From Gordonia sediminis (lineage in GTDB: Bacteria; Actinomycetota; Actinomycetes; Mycobacteriales; Mycobacteriaceae): a stretch of DNA of 64,000 nt. Positions 17,789-26,195 of this stretch are shown here, piece after piece; the first letter of the stretch is position 1, and every line of letters begins with the position of its first letter. The notes beneath the pieces are model-generated. The model did not search any database. It was not told where the DNA came from and saw nothing but the letters and a program-made list of their open reading frames with translations. Position numbers and translations under genes: made by a program. The stretch covers positions 874,424-938,423 of the forward strand of contig RZUM01000001.1 in the NCBI GenBank assembly GCA_004193205.1. The letters are read 5' to 3'.

Positions 17789-18152
17789 CGTTGTCCTCAT
17801 CTGGTTGGCGGCCTGTACGCCGCATCGCGAACAAGTCCCCACGTGCGTGGGTAAGGTTACCAGCGATCACCGGCTGTGTCGTTGTGTCCCTGCAGAACCC
17901 GGGCAGTGTCACCAGCTCTCGGCTGGTTGAGCGTGGGGCCGGCACCTATTAAATTTAGGTACCGCTGTGCCAACGGGGGAGCCGGTGGGTGCGCTGCAAT
18001 TGTTGTGATCTGTCCGCGCATCTCGCGCAGTTCTGCGGGCGTTACCTCAGACGGCTTAGCCGCGATCCACCAATCGACGGTTCGGCGGGCCGTCCTCGAC
18101 ACGCCGCCGGGCATCGAGCAGCCCGGCATCGACCTGAGCGATCCCCTGGTGC
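17789..18152. other. Non-coding or decayed stretch between secreted protein copy 1 and the IS1634 remnant
   Basis: It holds the promoter side of secreted protein copy 1. A minus-strand stretch reads VDWWIAAKPSEVTPAELREM and looks protein-like, but I cannot assign it to a family and see no start for it. Confidence 0.35.
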
Positions 18153-18490
18153 GCCTACAAACAACTGCTGGCCGTGGAACGGGGTTGGCGGGACATGAAG
18201 GGCGCATTGAAGATGCGTCCGGTGTTCCACTACCGCGAATACCGTATCCGCGCCCAACGTGCAACTGTGCTGGCTCGCGTTGCTGCTGATCCCGGTCGTC
18301 GAGACCGCCACCGGCGACACCTGGCGCACCCTGGCCCACGAACTCGACCGCCTGCACCTGATCCACCCTGGCTACCGATCACGGCACCGTCGCGCAACGC
18401 TCCGCGCTGACCGCGGGCCACCGCCGTATCTTCGGCGCCCTCAACCTGCCCGAGCCACCCCGATTCGTCGACTTCACCCCCAGCGCGTGA
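18153..18490 (+). pseudogene. Frameshifted C-terminal part of an IS1634-type (IS4-like) transposase
   Basis: The plus strand reads AYKQLLAVERGWRDMKGAL and RPVFHYREYRIRA, then in a second frame QLCWLALLLIPVVETATGDT and WRTLAHELDRLHL, then in a third frame TVAQRSALTAGHRRIFGALN and LPEPPRFVDFTPSA before a stop. The YREYRIRAH and CWLALLL motifs are typical of the end of IS1634-group DDE transposases. At least two frameshifts and the missing N-terminal two thirds make it dead. Confidence 0.8.
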
Positions 18491-18727
18491 CCGAGTTGTT
18501 CATGCGCACCCGGCGTAGCAAGGTCGTGTAGTAACACGACCTCAGCGCGGCCAATCACCATCACCGCACGTCAGCACCTATTTCTGCGGATTCGTGTGCC
18601 TAGCTTCTGCGGAAGTCCGGACAGAGGCGTGAAGACCTCTCCCGCAACTCATCTGACCGGCGTGGTGTGTGGCGATCATGATCCGGCTGCGGACTGCGCT
18701 GTGGGGCGAATCAGCTCGAGGGACGAA

Positions 18728-19171
18728 TCAGCTCGAGCCGAAAAGGCTTCCCAGGGATCCGTTACCGCCACCGGTACCGCCACCGCTGCTGCACGGCACG
18801 CCGGGCACAACAGTCACCGTGGTGTCGTCATAGCTACCCTGCTGTTCCACCGAGACCGTGTAGACCCCGGCTGCCGACGGAGTCCACGACACCGAGGGAG
18901 ACAACGAGTCCCCCGAGTCGACGGTCCCGATCGGTTCCTCGGCGGCGGTGCCGTTCTTGGCCAAGAAGTGCACAGGATGCGCTGAGGGAGGATTATTGAC
19001 CCCTGCTGAGACGGTGTAGGTGCAGCCGACTCCGTACAGTCCCGCCGGGGTGACCTTCAGCGAGTTGGTGACCGGGGCGGCGTGCGCCGCCCCGGCCATT
19101 GCGACGGTTACCGCACCCGCGCCGGCGATGGCGACAGCGGTTGCGGTCACTCTGGTTTTGAGGGACTTCAA
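18728..19171 (-). CDS. Small secreted Ig-like-fold protein, copy 2
   Basis: A 147-residue exported protein, paralogue of the one at 17303-17788. The signal peptide (SLKTRVTATAVAIAGAGAVT...GAAHAAP) is followed by a beta-rich domain with LKVTPAGLYGVGCTYTVS, SVSWTPSAAGVYTVSVEQQ and a second cysteine in VPGVPCSSG, then a Gly/Ser-rich end. The TTG at 19171 is chosen because AAGGAG lies 6 nt upstream; an in-frame ATG at 19201 would add ten residues. The two cysteines at the domain ends could form one disulfide, as in Ig-like folds. The function is unknown. Confidence 0.7.
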   Translation of the reverse strand: MKSLKTRVTATAVAIAGAGAVTVAMAGAAHAAPVTNSLKVTPAGLYGVGCTYTVSAGVNNPPSAHPVHFLAKNGTAAEEPIGTVDSGDSLSPSVSWTPSAAGVYTVSVEQQGSYDDTTVTVVPGVPCSSGGGTGGGNGSLGSLFGSS

Positions 19172-19848
19172 TGTCAGCTCCTTCGTGCGTAGTTGGACCA
19201 CTCAACATTCTCGTTCACTATCGGTGGTTCACGATCGAGACGGGAAGGCAAGAACAGCTCCATCATTCGACCCCCGAGCACTGCCCAACGCCTCTGTAAG
19301 GAAACCAGTCTTTACCAACCTGCGCAACACGAACAGACCAGCGAATTGGGTTGAGATTAGGATACTTCAGGCAAACAGCCCGGGCAGTACGCTCTTTTCG
19401 CGGTTCGTACGCGCGTGTCCCTGGCGCGCCATGACCACAGGGCAGGAGACAACAGAGGGTCGGTTCGGCGGATCGGGTGACGGCACGGCCGTGTACGGCG
19501 TCGGCTGACGGCACGGCCGGTGGGTGTCCCGGATGCGGCCGGCGCTGCACACACCTGCCACGCGACGCGGCCCCCGGCTACCGTCGTGACCGAGGTGGGA
19601 GTGGGTACCCGGCGTAGTGTCGCGACATGATTTCGTGCGAGACCACACGGATGGGCCGCGACTGGCCGGGGGCAGAATGGGCACGAACACTGGCGCGCTG
19701 CAGTTGAGTTGCACCAATGACATCGATACTGGCCGGCTCACGACCCCTGCTGCGCCCAGCGTTTGCGCCGAGTTGCCAGTGGTGTGGTGGCGCTCATGCT
19801 GACCCGCGTGGTCGGGTGGGCGCTCGTCCACTGAGCGGTGGTGGTGGC
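19172..19848. other. Long stretch without a recognisable gene
   Basis: About 680 bp. A short direct repeat TGACGGCACGGCCG occurs twice near 19479 and 19507. I see no coding sequence that resembles a family on either strand. Confidence 0.45.
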
Positions 19849-20040
19849 ATGGTCCGGTACGCGGGTTTCGACAGTCTGCGAATCCTTGCGGCGGCCATTG
19901 TGGTGTTCTCCCATTCTTTTCTGATTGCCGAAGGGGTCGAGTCGGGTGAACAAGGCCAAATGTTCACCGGTGAGATCCTCGGCGTCTACGCCGTCATGAT
20001 CATCTTCGTGCTTAGCGGTTTCCCGGTGACCGACAGTGCA
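19849..20040 (+). pseudogene. Acyltransferase-3 family gene, N-terminal fragment
   Basis: MVRYAGFDSLRILAAAIVVF followed by SHSFLIAEGVESGEQGQMFT and GEILGVYAVMIIFVLSGF is the start of an acyltransferase-3 (OafA-like) membrane protein: RxxR-like lead, first helix with the conserved H, and FVLSGF ending the second helix. Similarity stops about residue 62 and the frame closes at 20067. The remaining ~300 residues are missing. The break coincides with the truncated end of the opposite-strand gene that follows. Confidence 0.65.
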
Positions 20041-20300
20041 AGTGCCTCGGCCGATTCTTCCAGCTGAGAGTGGTGGAGATCTGCTAACGCGAGGGTCTGC
20101 GCTTCACTGGTGACTGATTCCCGCCCTGCGATCATTTTGGTGATGCCGGCGCTGACTTTGCTTGATCGACTCGACCCCGCGTTCCGTTCGGCCGGCAGTC
20201 CATCGATGAACTGTGCCAGCAGGCTGCCTACCCTCTGGCGATCCACAAAGAAGTAGTCCCTGATATCGATCTGGTCTGATTCAGGCAGGTTGTTTGGCAT
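20041..20300 (-). pseudogene. DUF6414-like gene, N-terminal fragment
   Basis: From ATG 20300 the minus strand reads MPNNLPESDQIDIRDYFFVD and then RQRVGSLLAQFIDGLPAERN, with ITKMIAGRES and TLALADLHHSQLEESAEAL downstream. DYFFVDRQRVGSLLAQ resembles the start of DUF6414-type proteins, linked in some genomes to defence or stress loci. The frame runs on to 19986 but the last ~20 codons are antisense acyltransferase sequence, so the gene is cut at about 20041. The family assignment is tentative. Confidence 0.5.
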
Positions 20301-20806
20301 CTGATGACTCCGGCAGTTGTCGACGCCCAGTGACCCGCGCGATAGTCCTGGGACCGTGTTGTGATGCGTTGCCCCCTCTCGGTTGACAGCTACAACCGAG
20401 AGGGTTGTCGAGGGACGAACGAGGTCGGGAACGCCCCAAACTACGTCGTCAGAAGCGCACTCGTGCAACTATGTTCGTCGGTGTCTGGTCATTGGACATC
20501 GATCCTTTCTCCACGTTTGGGCTTATCAGACCGCTCCGGAGCGCTGGGCGGTCGAGGCGAGTGTGCGTGGACTGCTGGACTGCCCCGCGGATCGCAGCAG
20601 TGAGGTTTCCGAGGGGTCCAGCGGGCGTCCGAGGACACCGCCGAGGATCCGCGATACCGCGCCCACCCCGTCCAGCGACACCGCGTCCTCCGGCGGGGGA
20701 GTGTCGAGGTGGCCGCATACGGCCAGGGCCGCAGCGCCATGAACGTGGTCATGCCGGCGGCGAACGGGGCGAGGGAGGTCCATCGGTAGCCCGCTGAGCC
20801 GAGCGT
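20301..20806. other. Decayed stretch between the DUF6414-like and LysR fragments
   Basis: No intact gene. On the minus strand around 20560-20760, MTTFMALRPWPYAATS continues only after a frame change (PPPEDAVSLDGVGAVSRILG and so on). This may be a broken gene that was divergent to the LysR regulator. I cannot name it. Confidence 0.4.
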
Positions 20807-21296
20807 GTGGCGGCGCTGCTGGAGGGGTGCGGGCGATGCCGACCTCGCGATCGTGGCGCCCCGCCCGATGCGCACCGACATGGCGTGGGCGCCGATCACC
20901 GAGCAACGTCTGGCCCTCGTGGTGCCGAGCGGACACCGATTCGCCGGCCGCTCATCGATCGGACTCGCCGAGGCCGCCGACGAGGAATTCATCGTCATGG
21001 CACCGGGATTCGGCATGCGTCGGATCTTCGACGAACTATGCGCGGCTGCGGAGATCACGCCGGCGATCACCTTCGAATCGAGCGAACTCACGACCATCAC
21101 CGGCCTCGCCGGCGCCGGGCTCGGTGTCGGGGTGGTCCCGGTGGAGGGCTCCGATCCGCACGCGGACGTCGTCCTGGTGCCCCTGGCCGGGGAGTCACGC
21201 GAGATCGGTCTGACCTGGTATCGCTCGCGCCCACTGCCCGACGCCGCGGCTCGGTTCCGGGATTTCGTCGTCGGCCACGCGTGGGAGTCGAGCTAA
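20807..21296 (+). pseudogene. LysR-family regulator, effector-domain fragment
   Basis: The sequence encodes most of a LysR substrate-binding domain: DADLAIVAPRP, LALVVPSGHRFAGRSS, ITFESSELTTITGLAGAGLG, GVVPVEGS, GLTWYRSRPLPDAAARFRDF and a normal stop. The HTH and the first part of the effector domain are missing. VAALLEG lies in one frame and ADLAIVAPRP in another, so there is also a frameshift near 20835. It cannot bind DNA and is a relic. Confidence 0.75.
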
Positions 21297-22120
21297 CCGC
21301 TCGGCGGGTGGTCGAGCCACCAGCCCCGCACCATCCCGGGTGGCCGACCGGGTTCGATGTAGTGCTCGCTGCCGAAGGCGAAGGGGAAGTATTCGGCCGG
21401 CATCGCCAGGAGTTGTTTGACGTCGGTCTGACTGGCGTGACATGCCAGTGCCTCGCGTTTGGCGATCACGTCATCGCCGAGGTCAACGGCCCAGTGCAGT
21501 TCGGTCTCGGGTGTGCCGATCGGATTGCCGTCATCGCCGGTATCCAGATCGAATCCGTCCTCGTCTCTGAATCCCTCCATGCCGCTCTCGGCAGCGAGGG
21601 CGAACAGTTGTCGCATCAGGTCCCGGTTCATCGTGACCTCGAGGTAGCGTGGTCGCTTCGCCGCGAACTCCACCGCGGCGAGGGTGGTCTTGTGCAGCAT
21701 GATGTGATCGGGATGGCCGTAACCGCCGTGCCAGTCGTACCCGACGACCGCGTCGGCGTCCTCGTCGTCGAAGAGGTCGGCCAGGCGGCGTGCCGCCTCG
21801 TCGATATCCGCGCGTGAGAAGACGCCCTCGGCGTCGTTGCGCGCCCAGCCCGTCATCCCCGAGTCGGCATATCCCAGCCATGCCACGCGTGCGGTGCCGG
21901 TGATCGCCGCCGAGGCCTCCGCCTCACCGCGGCGACGGCTCGCCACCGTCTCGCCGGGTTCGAGGTCGTCGGGGACATCACCCGGATCCCCGTCCGTGCA
22001 GTAGACGACGACCACCCGGTGGCCCTCGCGTGCCGCGCGGATCATGCTGCCCGCGGTGCCGGTGCCCTCGTCGTCGGGATGGGCATGAACGAAGACGATG
22101 GTGCTCACCCACTCGATCAT
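21293..22120 (-). CDS. PIG-L family deacetylase (LmbE-like)
   Basis: A 275-residue zinc-dependent N-acetyl-glucosaminyl deacetylase-fold protein. HAHPDDE (H14, D16, D17) is the N-terminal zinc and catalytic motif, and HGGYGHPDH is the second metal motif. Family members include MshB and Mca of mycothiol metabolism; this one keeps the family length, but substrate is uncertain. Start at ATG 22120 (MIEWVSTIVF); GTG 22108 is also possible. The frame extends farther upstream through an intergenic repeat and should not be used. It overlaps the LysR relic by four bases at its end. Confidence 0.85.
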   Translation of the reverse strand: MIEWVSTIVFVHAHPDDEGTGTAGSMIRAAREGHRVVVVYCTDGDPGDVPDDLEPGETVASRRRGEAEASAAITGTARVAWLGYADSGMTGWARNDAEGVFSRADIDEAARRLADLFDDEDADAVVGYDWHGGYGHPDHIMLHKTTLAAVEFAAKRPRYLEVTMNRDLMRQLFALAAESGMEGFRDEDGFDLDTGDDGNPIGTPETELHWAVDLGDDVIAKREALACHASQTDVKQLLAMPAEYFPFAFGSEHYIEPGRPPGMVRGWWLDHPPSG

Positions 22121-22172
22121 TCCACGATCGGCTCCTACCGGTGGTCGGGTGGCCGCGGGCCCCTCCCCCCGA

Positions 22173-22218
22173 TGGTCGAGTAGCCGAGAGCCGCCAGGCG
22201 AGTGGCGTATCGAGACCA
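22173..22218. repeat. Intergenic REP-like inverted repeat
   Basis: TGGTCGAGTAGCC at the left is matched by GGCGTATCGAGACCA at the right across ~18 bp. This composite (GTCGAGTAGCC ... GTATCGAGACCA) is of a kind I recall as common between genes in Gordonia and relatives. Here it lies upstream of the PIG-L gene. It probably forms a stem-loop in RNA or single-stranded DNA. Confidence 0.6.
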
Positions 22219-22303
22219 CATTCGATCACCACCGCGAGATGGACTTTGTTGTCGGTGGGCTGTTGTAAGTTGTTGTCAGCACAGAGCGAGTAGAGATACG
22301 ACG

Positions 22304-22345
22304 GAGTGGTTCAGACCGCACAGTGGTTCAGCCCAGCGGTTCAAA
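22304..22345. repeat. Short degenerate direct repeats
   Basis: Three near-copies of AGTGGTTCAGACC follow one another upstream of the DUF222/HNH gene: AGTGGTTCAGACC, AGTGGTTCAGCCC, AGCGGTTCAAACC. They could be a local duplication or operator half-sites. Confidence 0.4.
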
Positions 22346-22437
22346 CCTACAGTGAAACAAGGCCTTTCGGGCCGGATGACGGGCCGCGGTGAACGCGGGG
22401 CCCTGTGCGGAGTATCCGTCGTGTCGAAAGGTCTGTC

Positions 22438-24021
22438 GTGTCGTCCGTATTGGCGTCGCCCTCGCCCTGGCCCGGGTTGCCCCTCGGGTTCCTCGGTGAC
22501 GTCGATCCCACATACCCGGACGAGACCGAGATGAACGCGCTGCTGTGTGGGATGGCCGAGATCGGGCGAGGCAAGTCATATCTCGCGTGGTCCGAATACC
22601 GTTCGGTCGCAGTCATGTTCGACCGACTCGTGGCCGCGCGCGAGGACACCGACGGATTCGTCGTGGACGGCTTCGCCGACTGCGCCGCCCGGATCTCCAA
22701 GGTGCAGGGCATCACCCAGCGCAGGGCCGAGGTCCTGCTGGGCGAGGCGGTCGCTCTGCGGGATCGGTTGCCGGCGGTGTTCGACTGTCTGCGTGACGGT
22801 GTGATCGCGCCGTGGCAGGCGCAACTCGTCATCGCGCGTACCGACCTGCTCGACGGTTGCGCGTCGGCACTCGATGTCGATGCCGAGATCGCGGCTCTGC
22901 TCCGCGGCCGCACCGGGTCGTGGTCGCGGAAACGTCTGCGCGACATGTGCGATCGGATCGTGTACCGACACGACCCGGATGCGGTGCGGGAACGTCGCAA
23001 GCGCGCACTCGACGACCGGGGCGTGTGGACCGACCCGCGTGAGGACGGTACGGCCACGATCACCGGGCTGATGTCGGCGGAGAACGTGCAGATCGCCGCC
23101 GCCGCGGTCTCCGCGCTTGCCGACACCGCGTGTGAGCACGACGGCCGCACCAAGCCGCAGCGCGCCTCGGACGCCATGTTCGCCCTGCTGTCGGGCACCG
23201 CCTTCGAGTGCCAGTGCGGTCGCGACGACTGCACCGCGCAGATCCCCGAGCCCGGCACCATTCCGCCGGTGGACGCCAAGATCGTGCTGCACGTCGTCTG
23301 CGACGAGGGCACGCTCGCCGGGACGAAGGCCAACGCCGGATACATGGACGGCCACGGCGTCATCTCCGCCGAGCACGTCCGCGACATCGCGGCGCGACCG
23401 GACACGACGATCAAGCCACTCGTCCCGAACGGCACCGAACCCGATGCCGACGGGACGTTCACGCTGCCCGCGCACCTCCCGTCGGATCCCTACCGGCCAT
23501 CGAGCGCCCTGGATACGTTCGTGCGGGTGCGCGACGGGATCTGTGCCGACCCGGGCTGCGAGGTCTCGGCCTGGCGCGCCGACATGGAGCACGTGGCGGA
23601 GTTCGACCACGCCGACCCGGCTCGGGGCGGGCAGACGGACGCCGAGAACATGAACATCAAGTGCCGCCGCGACCACCTCCGCAAAACCTTCGGCGAGTGG
23701 CTCGACGATCAATGGCGTGACGATGACGGGCGGTTGCGGACCGAGTTCATCACCCCGGAAGGCCTCGTCATCCCCGGTGACGCAGAAACCAACGAGGACC
23801 TGTTTCCCGGACTGCGTCGTATTCGGTTCTCCGCCCCGGCCCAGGCACCGCCGCGGCGACCCGATCTCACCGGCCGCGATCACGACGAGGACGGCGAACA
23901 CCGCGCGGAGGACCGACCGACCCGCGCACGTCCCCGGGTGGAGAACAAACACGCCCGACGACGTGCCGAGCGGCACCGGAATCGCCGTCGCCGGAACACC
24001 GACGGGGACGCACCGTTCTGA
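22438..24021 (+). CDS. DUF222 / HNH endonuclease domain protein (13E12-like family)
   Basis: A 527-residue member of the actinobacterial DUF222-HNH family, which occurs in many copies in Gordonia, Mycobacterium and relatives. The N-terminal DUF222 region spans ~50-300 (ARISKVQGITQRRAEVLLGEA). The C-terminal HNH nuclease motif is complete: C369 and C374, EHVAEFDH (H385, H391), N404/N406, and C409-H413. The function is unproven; a selfish or repeat-associated nuclease role is often proposed. GTG 22438 is chosen because AAAGG lies 6-7 nt upstream. The basic C-terminal tail is rich in Arg. Confidence 0.85.
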   Translation: MSSVLASPSPWPGLPLGFLGDVDPTYPDETEMNALLCGMAEIGRGKSYLAWSEYRSVAVMFDRLVAAREDTDGFVVDGFADCAARISKVQGITQRRAEVLLGEAVALRDRLPAVFDCLRDGVIAPWQAQLVIARTDLLDGCASALDVDAEIAALLRGRTGSWSRKRLRDMCDRIVYRHDPDAVRERRKRALDDRGVWTDPREDGTATITGLMSAENVQIAAAAVSALADTACEHDGRTKPQRASDAMFALLSGTAFECQCGRDDCTAQIPEPGTIPPVDAKIVLHVVCDEGTLAGTKANAGYMDGHGVISAEHVRDIAARPDTTIKPLVPNGTEPDADGTFTLPAHLPSDPYRPSSALDTFVRVRDGICADPGCEVSAWRADMEHVAEFDHADPARGGQTDAENMNIKCRRDHLRKTFGEWLDDQWRDDDGRLRTEFITPEGLVIPGDAETNEDLFPGLRRIRFSAPAQAPPRRPDLTGRDHDEDGEHRAEDRPTRARPRVENKHARRRAERHRNRRRRNTDGDAPF

Positions 24022-24088
24022 CCGGGATGCCGGCCGCGGCAATCCATGCGCCGCCGTGTGTCTCCGGTCACAGGAGCGCCGGAGGATT

Positions 24089-24120
24089 GGAACCCTACCC
24101 TCCCCGGAGGGTAGGGTTCC
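24089..24120. terminator. Strong GC-rich hairpin, probable terminator
   Basis: GGAACCCTACCCTCC and its exact complement GGAGGGTAGGGTTCC are separated by only CC, giving a 15-bp perfect stem on paper. No U-tract follows, as is usual for actinobacterial terminators. It lies 68 bp after the DUF222/HNH stop and 100 bp before the SulP gene, so it probably ends the upstream transcript. Confidence 0.65.
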
Positions 24121-24220
24121 GAGCGCGCCCGACGAATGGTCGTCGAGGCACTCTCTCTGCACACGCGGCAACGATGCGTCGTGTGCTCCCGCCCCAGTCG
24201 GTGACTGAAGGAGTTGACGC

Positions 24221-25726
24221 ATGTCATCAGCCACGACCGTGGTCTCGCCCCAGCAGGAACAGTCGGTGCTCGCCGCGTTGCGCTCCCCGCGGCGCCTGCG
24301 CACCGAGGTCCTCGCGGGCCTCGTCGTCGCGCTGGCGCTGATCCCGGAGGCGATCTCGTTCTCGATCATCGCCGGCGTCGATCCCCGCGTGGGGTTGTTC
24401 GCATCGTTCACGATGGCGGTGACCATCGCCATCGTCGGTGGACGTCCGGCGATGATCTCCGCGGCGACCGGCGCGGTGGCGTTGGTGGTCGCGCCGCTCG
24501 TGACCAGCCACGGCCTGGACTATCTGATCGCGGCGGTCATCCTCGCCGGCGTCTTCCAGATGATCCTCGGCGGGCTCGGCGTCGCGCGGCTGATGCGGTT
24601 CGTCCCGCGCAGCGTGATGGTGGGCTTCGTGAACGCGCTGGCCATCCTCATCTTCAGCGCACAGTTGCCACATCTGCTCGGTGTGCCGTGGCTGGTCTAT
24701 CCGATGGTCGCGGTCGGTCTCGTCATCATCGTCGGGCTGCCGAAGCTGACCACCGTCGTCCCGGCCCCGCTCGTCGCGATCGTGTTGCTGACCGCGATCA
24801 CCGTGGCAGCCGGGTTCTCCGTGCCCGATGTCGGCGACGAGGGACAGCTGCCCGACAGTCTGCCGTCGCTCTTGATCCCGGACGTGCCTTTCACCTGGCA
24901 CACCCTCACCATCATCGCGCCCTACGCGTTCACCATGGCGCTGGTCGGCCTGATGGAATCGCTGATGACCGCGAAGCTGGTCGACGACCTCACCGACACC
25001 CACTCCGACAAGTCGCGTGAGGGCATCGGCCAGGGTGTCGCGAACATCGTGACCGGGTTCTTCGGGGGCATGGGCGGCTGCGCCATGATCGGGCAGACGA
25101 TGATCAACGTGAAGGTCTCCGGAGCGCGCACCCGCATATCGACCTTCCTGGCAGGCGTGTTCCTGCTCATCCTGGTCGTCGGCCTCGGTGACGTCGTGGC
25201 GCTGATCCCTATGGCGGCACTGGTCGCGGTGATGATCATGGTCTCGGTCGGCACCTTCGATTGGCACAGCATCAACCCGAAGACCCTGCGTCGGATGCCC
25301 AAGAGCGAGACCACCGTCATGCTCGCCACCGTCGCCGTCACCGTCGCCACCCACAACCTGGCCTACGGCGTCATCGTCGGCGTCATCACCGCGATGGTGC
25401 TGTTCGCCCGCCGCGTCGCCCACCTGACCGAGGTCGTCGACGTGGGCCATCCCGACGAGAACACGCGGATCTACGCCGTGCGCGGGGAACTGTTCTTCGC
25501 CTCGAGCAACGACCTCGTCTATCAGTTCGACTACGTCGGCGACCCGGAGAACGTGACCATCGACATGAGTGAGTCCCACATCTGGGACGCATCCACGGTG
25601 GCCACCCTGGACGCGATCACCACCAAGTACCGGGCCAAGGGGAAGACCGCGACGATCATCGGCCTCAACGACAACAGCGCCGAGCGGCACGAACGTCTCA
25701 GCGGGCATGTCGCGGGCGCGCACTGA
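24221..25726 (+). CDS. SulP family inorganic anion transporter (with STAS domain)
   Basis: A 501-residue SLC26/SulP membrane protein, probably moving sulfate or bicarbonate. About 10-12 hydrophobic segments fill residues 25-400, starting LAGLVVALALIPEAISFSII. GGMGGCAMIGQTMINVKVSGARTRIS-type sequence carries the family signature near residue 285. The C-terminal ~90 residues form a cytoplasmic STAS domain (VTIDMSESHIWDASTVATLD). AAGGAG lies 8 nt before the ATG. The MerR gene follows closely on the same strand and may regulate it, though this is inference. Confidence 0.9.
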   Translation: MSSATTVVSPQQEQSVLAALRSPRRLRTEVLAGLVVALALIPEAISFSIIAGVDPRVGLFASFTMAVTIAIVGGRPAMISAATGAVALVVAPLVTSHGLDYLIAAVILAGVFQMILGGLGVARLMRFVPRSVMVGFVNALAILIFSAQLPHLLGVPWLVYPMVAVGLVIIVGLPKLTTVVPAPLVAIVLLTAITVAAGFSVPDVGDEGQLPDSLPSLLIPDVPFTWHTLTIIAPYAFTMALVGLMESLMTAKLVDDLTDTHSDKSREGIGQGVANIVTGFFGGMGGCAMIGQTMINVKVSGARTRISTFLAGVFLLILVVGLGDVVALIPMAALVAVMIMVSVGTFDWHSINPKTLRRMPKSETTVMLATVAVTVATHNLAYGVIVGVITAMVLFARRVAHLTEVVDVGHPDENTRIYAVRGELFFASSNDLVYQFDYVGDPENVTIDMSESHIWDASTVATLDAITTKYRAKGKTATIIGLNDNSAERHERLSGHVAGAH

Positions 25727-25745
25727 CACAGGATCGGGGGGAGTG

Positions 25746-26186
25746 ATGCTTTCACGTGCTGTGGACGATGGCGACTTCGACGGCGTTCATCTGCAGATCG
25801 GTGAGGTCGCCGCGGAAACCGAGTTGTCGATCAAGACCATCCGGCACTACGACGAGGTCGGGCTGGTGACACCCTCGGCGCGGTCGGCCGGCGGGTTCCG
25901 GCTCTACACCCGCGCCGACATCGATCGGCTGCTGGCGATCCGGCGGATGAAGCCCCTCGGCTTCACCCTCGACGACATGCGTCGCCTCCTGGCCGCCCAA
26001 GGCATCGTCGACGATCCGGCGACCTCGGCACGCGAGAAGGAGGATGCCGCGCGGGTGCTCGCCGAGTTCCACACGCGTGCGGTGCAGTCGTGCGAGAAGC
26101 TCGCCCGACACCTCGACTATGCACGCGAATTGACCCGCCAACTCGCCCGCGACGTTCTGGCGAAGCCGGTCGGGGAGGCACAGTAG
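25746..26186 (+). CDS. MerR family transcriptional regulator
   Basis: A 146-residue regulator. The N-terminal MerR winged helix is clear (LQIGEVAAETELSIKTIRHYDEVGLVTPSARSAGGFRLYTRADIDRL split over ~17-62), followed by the dimerisation helix (~95-140). Only one cysteine is present in the effector region (QSCEKL), so metal sensing of the CueR/ZntR kind is not supported. It lies 19 nt after the SulP stop and 9 nt before the DUF2254 gene, so the three may be co-transcribed. The ATG at 25746 follows a GGGGGAG stretch; GTG 25743 is adjacent and cannot be excluded. Confidence 0.88.
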   Translation: MLSRAVDDGDFDGVHLQIGEVAAETELSIKTIRHYDEVGLVTPSARSAGGFRLYTRADIDRLLAIRRMKPLGFTLDDMRRLLAAQGIVDDPATSAREKEDAARVLAEFHTRAVQSCEKLARHLDYARELTRQLARDVLAKPVGEAQ

Positions 26187-26195
26187 GGTCGACGC

